Shown here: positions 60,106 through 64,000 of the stretch, one piece after another | Position numbering within the stretch: position 1 is the stretch's first letter | Layout: every line of letters begins with the position of its first letter | Made by a program: the position numbers and the translations under genes | Source of the DNA: Erythrobacter sp. UBA1916 | GTDB taxonomy: Bacteria > Pseudomonadota > Alphaproteobacteria > Sphingomonadales > Sphingomonadaceae | Direction: 5' to 3' | Assembly: GCA_002337385.1 (NCBI GenBank) | Contig: DDFY01000011.1 | Location: 62,001 to 126,000, forward strand | Length of the DNA: 64,000 bases | Notes under the pieces: model-generated | Database searches by the model: none | What the model saw: the letters and a program-made list of their open reading frames with translations, nothing else | Told to the model about the DNA's origin: nothing

Positions 60106-60145
60106 CGTTCATCCTGTCCGTATGATTCTGCATGACTGGGGCACA

Positions 60146-60181
60146 CTCCCGGCCTGCCACACGCGAGTGGCAGACCGGGAG
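60146..60181 (-). terminator. Strong 15-bp hairpin after the TonB receptor gene
   Basis: Arms of 15 nt (ctcccggcctgccac / gtggcagaccgggag) pair with one mismatch around a 6-nt loop. There is no T-tract. It may be a partial terminator or an mRNA-end stabiliser between receptor and transporter genes. Confidence 0.65.
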
Positions 60182-60198
60182 ACAATTCGCCAAACGGG

Positions 60199-62703
60199 TC
60201 AGAAATTCACCCGCAGTTTGGCATAGTAGTAGCCGCCATTGATGCCGAACGGCGATGCCAGCATCGGCATGTTGAACACATAGGTTCCGTCTGCCGGACG
60301 CAGGACGCCGCCGTCGTTGATCGTTGGCGCGGTATCGGGGCGCTTGTCGAACAGGTTGTTCGCACCGATCCCGAAGGTCATGCCATCAGCAAACTCATAC
60401 TGGATGTCGATGTCGGTAACGGCAGTAGTGCCCATGGTCTGGCGGGTTCCGCCGACGCCGGTCCCGTCCAGGCTAAGGATGCGCGACACATTACCATAGA
60501 TGCTCTCACGCAAGGTCGCGCTGAAGGCGCCCCGGCGGTAGGTCAGTGAGGGCAGCAGGCGCCACTTGGGCGTGGAGTCCTCAAGGATGGTTATCGCCGA
60601 CGGACCAAGCAGAGCAACCTGCCCGAAGGCCTGCGAAGTCACCGGCGCAGGCAGGTCGGCCTGACGCAGCACCTCGGTATCGTTGACGTTGAAACCGACA
60701 TAGGCGTTGATGCGCGACTGGTCGTCCAGGTCGAAGTCGTAGCTCATCGTGGCGTCGATGCCGCGGGTGCGGGTATCGGCGGCGTTGGTGAAAATCTGCA
60801 TCGCGACAAAGCTCTGTGTGCCGTCGAGCGTATTGCCGCGATCGGCAATGGCATCGAGCACACCCTGCGACACGACAAACGGCCCGAGTTTGCCAAGCAG
60901 GAAACCCGTGGAGAGAATGCGGTCATCGATATCGGTCTGATAGGCGTCGATCGTCATCTGCAGGCCCGGAGCCGGGTTGAGCACCAGACCAAGGCTGAGG
61001 TTGACCGATTCCTCTGGGCTAAGAGCGCTGAAGCCTGCCGTGGCGGCACCTGCCGAGTTGGCCGGGACGAGCACAATGGCATAGGTCGGCGTCAGCGTGG
61101 TGGAGGAATAGAATTCCTGCTGCAAGGTCGGCGCGCGGAAGCCGGTGCTGACCGTACCGCGCACCGCGATGGCATCGGAAAGGTCATAGCGCGCGGTCAG
61201 CTTGCCGATCGTGGTGTCGCCAAAGTCGGTATAATGTTCGTAGCGTCCGGCCAGATCGACCTGGAAACCTTCGAACAGATCGACCGACAGATCGACATAG
61301 GCCGCGACGTTCGAGCGCGAGTGATCCCCGGCGTCGGTTTCCTGGAAGCCGGGATAGCCCTGCCCGCCTTCCTTGTAGGTCGAATTGGCATCGCCTTGAG
61401 CAATCGAGAAAGTCTCGCGGCGGTGCTCGGCCCCGAAGGCTACGTTCAGCGGCGTGGCGAGGCCAACCTCGAACTCGCGGCTGATGTCGAGATTGTTGGT
61501 CCACTGCGTGGCCACGAAGCCGCCGTTGTAGAACTCGGTCGGCGTCGCACCAGTGTCGGCATAGAGCGAGGCGTTGGCGCTGTGGTCAAGCCAAAGCTCC
61601 TCGGCATCGCGGCCATAGGTCGACGACAGATCCCAGCGCCAGTCGGAGAGGACACCGCGCACACCGACGGTGAAGGCGAAGTCATCCTCGCGGAACACCT
61701 GACGCGGGCTGAACCCCGTGGGATAGAGCGCCACCGTTTCGCCATCGACCTGAGTGGTCACAGCGCTGGCCAGGCGATAGTTCTGGAAGGCCCCGGCATA
61801 GCGGTGGCTGTAGGTGCCGAAGCTGTACAGCTCGGTATCACCGCCAAGTTCGTAACCAGCGTTGTAGGTGAAGTTGTAGAGCCGGTACATGGCATCGCCC
61901 TGCGCGATGTTCACATAGGGGTAGTGCGCGTTGGTCGCCACGCCGATGGCATCAAGGTCGCTCAGATCGTCGCGCACGCTGCCGTCGGGGTTCTGCGCGC
62001 GGTAGTCGATCCCGCCGACCTGGCTGCGCTCGTGGATGCGCGCTTCACCGGTCAGGTTGAGATATCCGTCATTGCCGAGCGGCAGGCCAAGGTTGACCTG
62101 CGCGTCGCCGGTTTCGCCGTCACCCTTGAAATACTGCCCGCCGGTGAGGCTGACGCTGCTGCTGGTGGCCGAATCCTTGAGGATGATGTTGATCACGCCG
62201 GCAATGGCATCGGTGCCATATTGCGCGGCCGCGCCGTCCTGCAGCACTTCGACACGGGCGATCGCATCGACCGGGATCAGGTTGAGGTCAGCCGCTGCCG
62301 CGCCCTGATAGGCGCCCGAGCCCGGCGAGACCTGCAAGTTCGCGCTGGGATGGCGGCGCTTGCCGTTGATCAGGACCAGCGTGTGGTTCGGGTTAAGGCC
62401 GCGCAGGGCTGCCGAGAGGGTGAAGTTGCCCGTGTCACCGCCCAGCGACTGCGCGGTAATGGAGGGCAGGTTCTGCTGCAGGCCCTGCGTCAGGTCAGGC
62501 TGACCAACCCGCTCGAAGGCATCGGCACCGACGATCTGGATCGGCGCCGCGCTGTCGGACGCGGCCACGCCCTGTGCCCGCGTGCCGGTCACGATGATGG
62601 TCGATGACGCAGACTCCGCCTCGTCCGCCTGTGCCGCCGCCTGCATCGGCAAAGTAGCCGCCACGCAGGCAAACAAGCTCGTGCTCAAGTAAAGATGCCT
62701 CAT
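60199..62703 (-). CDS. TonB-dependent receptor
   Basis: An 834-residue outer-membrane receptor: signal peptide ending near MQAAAQ, TonB-box-like STIIVTGTRAQG, plug domain with LRGLNPNHTLVLINGKRRH and VEVLQDGAAAQYGTDAIAGVINIIL, a long barrel and a final Phe in AKLRVNF. ATG at 62703 with GGAGG 9 nt upstream is preferred to an earlier ATG. The plug motif NGKRRHPSA marks a clade common in sphingomonads. It heads the run leading to the MFS, sulfurtransferase and GST genes, so the ligand may be their substrate. Confidence 0.93.
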   Translation of the reverse strand: MRHLYLSTSLFACVAATLPMQAAAQADEAESASSTIIVTGTRAQGVAASDSAAPIQIVGADAFERVGQPDLTQGLQQNLPSITAQSLGGDTGNFTLSAALRGLNPNHTLVLINGKRRHPSANLQVSPGSGAYQGAAAADLNLIPVDAIARVEVLQDGAAAQYGTDAIAGVINIILKDSATSSSVSLTGGQYFKGDGETGDAQVNLGLPLGNDGYLNLTGEARIHERSQVGGIDYRAQNPDGSVRDDLSDLDAIGVATNAHYPYVNIAQGDAMYRLYNFTYNAGYELGGDTELYSFGTYSHRYAGAFQNYRLASAVTTQVDGETVALYPTGFSPRQVFREDDFAFTVGVRGVLSDWRWDLSSTYGRDAEELWLDHSANASLYADTGATPTEFYNGGFVATQWTNNLDISREFEVGLATPLNVAFGAEHRRETFSIAQGDANSTYKEGGQGYPGFQETDAGDHSRSNVAAYVDLSVDLFEGFQVDLAGRYEHYTDFGDTTIGKLTARYDLSDAIAVRGTVSTGFRAPTLQQEFYSSTTLTPTYAIVLVPANSAGAATAGFSALSPEESVNLSLGLVLNPAPGLQMTIDAYQTDIDDRILSTGFLLGKLGPFVVSQGVLDAIADRGNTLDGTQSFVAMQIFTNAADTRTRGIDATMSYDFDLDDQSRINAYVGFNVNDTEVLRQADLPAPVTSQAFGQVALLGPSAITILEDSTPKWRLLPSLTYRRGAFSATLRESIYGNVSRILSLDGTGVGGTRQTMGTTAVTDIDIQYEFADGMTFGIGANNLFDKRPDTAPTINDGGVLRPADGTYVFNMPMLASPFGINGGYYYAKLRVNF

Positions 62704-63418
62704 TTCACCGTTCCTCCCGTCCTTAAGAATCCGAATGTCCAGGGCCAAAGCTCACTGGCCGCCACGCAGTCTTGTGACAGCCGCCCCCTCTCTGAACCTG
62801 CGTATCGGGTATGTCGCGGCGACCCCGCAAGGAGGCCGCGTAGATAGTTATTATCGAACAGGCGCATATTGCAGCCCACATGTCAGAAGGAGGGAAAGGC
62901 TCTCTTTAGGGCCCCGACACGAGGCCTGATGATGCAGACATGGCGGCGAAACGCGGTGCCTGGATCGCTATAACGACGCACCGAGAAGTAAGCGTCGCGT
63001 GGCCCCATAGGCCCGTTACTTGAGCGTCTTGACGTTGAGCTCGCCGCAACCCGCGAGCCTCATTCGCGGACAGCTGAGGTACGAGCTGAACGGCGCGCCG
63101 ATTCTTGATGGCAGGTGTAAGGCGGATAAAGGACTGCAACAACGACGCGAATAGGCCTCGTCGCCCCGTGGCGCCGCGCGCCAATCACTTCCACCAATCT
63201 GAATAACATTGGTAGCGGAGGAGGGAAATATAGAGAGCATATAACGTGCTGATTTACCTAATAAACTTTTTGAGTCGTCTTGCAAATACCCCCATCAATA
63301 CCCCCAAAATCGGACAGATGAGATAAAGCGCCTTTGGCAAACGACGACTTGTTATTCGTAGTGACTGGTAAAACGAGCGTCGGCCGTTTTTGGGCCGATC
63401 AGAAGGCGAAACGCCAGG
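62704..63418. other. 715-bp intergenic region, no gene accepted
   Basis: It lies between a receptor gene start and the end of the lipoprotein gene, both on the minus strand. Two minus-strand frames of about 90 codons (62906-63184 and 63016-63285) show no family resemblance, ribosome site or plausible composition. The right part is AT-richer and holds a pair of AATACCCCC repeats. A weak CGGCC/GGCCG hairpin near 63390 may end the lipoprotein transcript. Confidence 0.5.
63285..63305. repeat. Direct repeat AATACCCCC, two copies 12 bp apart
   Basis: Copies at 63285-63293 and 63297-63305. Read on the minus strand they are GGGGGTATT repeats. Similar G5TAT repeats occur near tyrosine-integrase attachment regions, but no integrase or tRNA is here, so this is only a hint of an old integration site. 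Confidence 0.4.
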
Positions 63419-63829
63419 TCACGATCCATGCGCCTGATCGGACATCGAGGGCATGTCATGGTCGGGCATGGATGGCATATAGTGGCCCGCATGAGGATCG
63501 GGTGTGTTGCTAGGCTGGGCATTCACCGGCGGGGGAGTGGCCGCAGGGGACGACGCTACTACCGGAGTGCTCGCCGGTCGGTCTGGTTGCCTACCGGCAG
63601 TCGCAGCTTCACCCGACCGGTTCGTGTTGGCCTCTCCAGCGGGAAAGGCAGCGTTGTCTCTTTCGCCTTCGCCAGCACCTGTGCTCTCGGTCGGCGGGGC
63701 CGTATACAGTGGCAAGGCTTCAGCTTCTGATGAAGTGTCCTGCGTCTGATCACAGGCAGCGAGCCCTAGCCCCAATGCCGCCGCAGCAAGGGGGGCAACA
63801 AACGCGTTCCGATTTGATCTGCGCATCAT
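63419..63829 (-). CDS. Small lipoprotein with Met/His/Asp-rich C-terminus
   Basis: A 136-residue protein with a lipoprotein signal (LGLGLAACDQ; lipobox Cys about residue 25), a low-complexity middle rich in Pro, Ala, Thr and Ser, and a C-terminal tail DPHAGHYMPSMPDHDMPSM with alternating Met, His and Asp. Such tails bind copper or other soft metals, so a periplasmic metal-handling role is possible. No family is recognised. AAGGA lies just upstream; the ATG at 63829 or the next ATG may be used. It starts 8 nt after the membrane protein gene's stop, so the two are cotranscribed. Confidence 0.75.
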   Translation of the reverse strand: MMRRSNRNAFVAPLAAAALGLGLAACDQTQDTSSEAEALPLYTAPPTESTGAGEGERDNAAFPAGEANTNRSGEAATAGRQPDRPASTPVVASSPAATPPPVNAQPSNTPDPHAGHYMPSMPDHDMPSMSDQAHGS

Positions 63830-63837
63830 TCTATCCT

Positions 63838-64000
63838 TCAAAGCCAGGAGATACCAAGATGATTGGCACCGTGCGCAAGCTCGCCGCCCAGAAATCCCTG
63901 CACCAGCACTAGAGCGGCCATGGCAAAGATTGCGGCGCGAAACGCGGTCCGGCTCGCGGAAGCACGGCTCGCCAGATAGGCCATCGCCAGACCGAGAACC
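63838..64000 (-). CDS. Membrane protein, C-terminal part only
   Basis: The last 53 codons of a gene that runs off the right edge. The translated end reads LAMAYLASRASASR, then a membrane helix IFAMAALVLVQGFLGGELAHG and the final NHLGISWL. The GGELxHG end recalls small DUF2231-type membrane proteins of metal-responsive loci, but the fragment is too short to be sure. It is upstream of, and probably cotranscribed with, the Met/His-rich lipoprotein. Confidence 0.6.
   Translation of the reverse strand, partial: VLGLAMAYLASRASASRTAFRAAIFAMAALVLVQGFLGGELAHGANHLGISWL

Noticed and set aside
61234..62607. 457-codon plus-strand frame
   Set aside because: Antisense to the second TonB receptor; a product of high GC third positions.
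62906..63285. Two overlapping minus-strand frames of about 90 codons
   Set aside because: Rich in Arg, Ser and Cys with no family match, and they overlap each other in different frames.

Overview
The window is a stretch of a GC-rich alphaproteobacterial chromosome, most likely from the Sphingomonadales (Erythrobacteraceae or a close relative). The basis is gene content: two large TonB-dependent receptors tied to catabolic genes, PutA without an N-terminal ribbon-helix-helix, a LigE-type glutathione S-transferase, a deoxyhypusine-synthase-like protein, and otsA/otsB with a GH15 enzyme. Nothing was searched against a database. No rRNA, tRNA, CRISPR array or intact mobile element was found.

Layout. 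(1) 1-5.4 kb, housekeeping: 5' part of an ornithine-decarboxylase-type gene, a divergent LemA/DUF3137 pair, a deoxyhypusine-synthase-like polyamine enzyme, a threonine-dehydratase-type enzyme, a MAPEG membrane protein and a single-domain response regulator with Glu at the phosphoacceptor position. (2) 5.4-15 kb, compatible solutes and proline: flavin reductase-otsB-GH15-otsA on the minus strand, then glutamate 5-kinase and PutA stop-to-stop. (3) 15.3-38.2 kb, a large envelope/exopolysaccharide region: ATP-grasp ligase, low-molecular-weight tyrosine phosphatase and polysaccharide deacetylase; a tightly packed minus-strand operon (lysozyme-like protein, ABC exporter, HprK-like kinase fused to a glycosyltransferase, PqqD-like protein, GT2, nucleotidyltransferase) resembling the accessory half of peptide-modification clusters; an acylation cassette MBOAT-SGNH-like-ACP-FkbH resembling a Dlt system with the loading enzyme replaced; then glycosyltransferases, a flippase, one intact and one decayed pyruvyl transferase. 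(4) 38.3-45.7 kb, a glycan-use locus: GH3, TonB receptor, LacI regulator and type-B carboxylesterase, with a candidate operator between receptor and regulator. (5) 45.8-54.4 kb: MarC, a nitrobindin-like protein, a K+ channel, a 1,629-residue autotransporter and a divergent LuxR-type regulator. (6) 54.7-62.7 kb: LysR regulator, PatB/MalY-type C-S lyase, then on the minus strand TonB receptor-MFS-sulfurtransferase-LigE-type GST, possibly an uptake and thiol-chemistry module for an aryl ether or sulfur compound. (7) The right edge holds a Met/His-rich lipoprotein and the 3' end of a membrane protein gene.

The best candidates for a new system are the kinase/PqqD/nucleotidyltransferase/ABC operon at 19.1-25.6 kb and the ACP/FkbH/MBOAT/SGNH cassette at 26.4-31.4 kb. 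Together they suggest an envelope polymer or peptide that is phosphorylated, glycosylated and acylated, but neither substrate can be seen.
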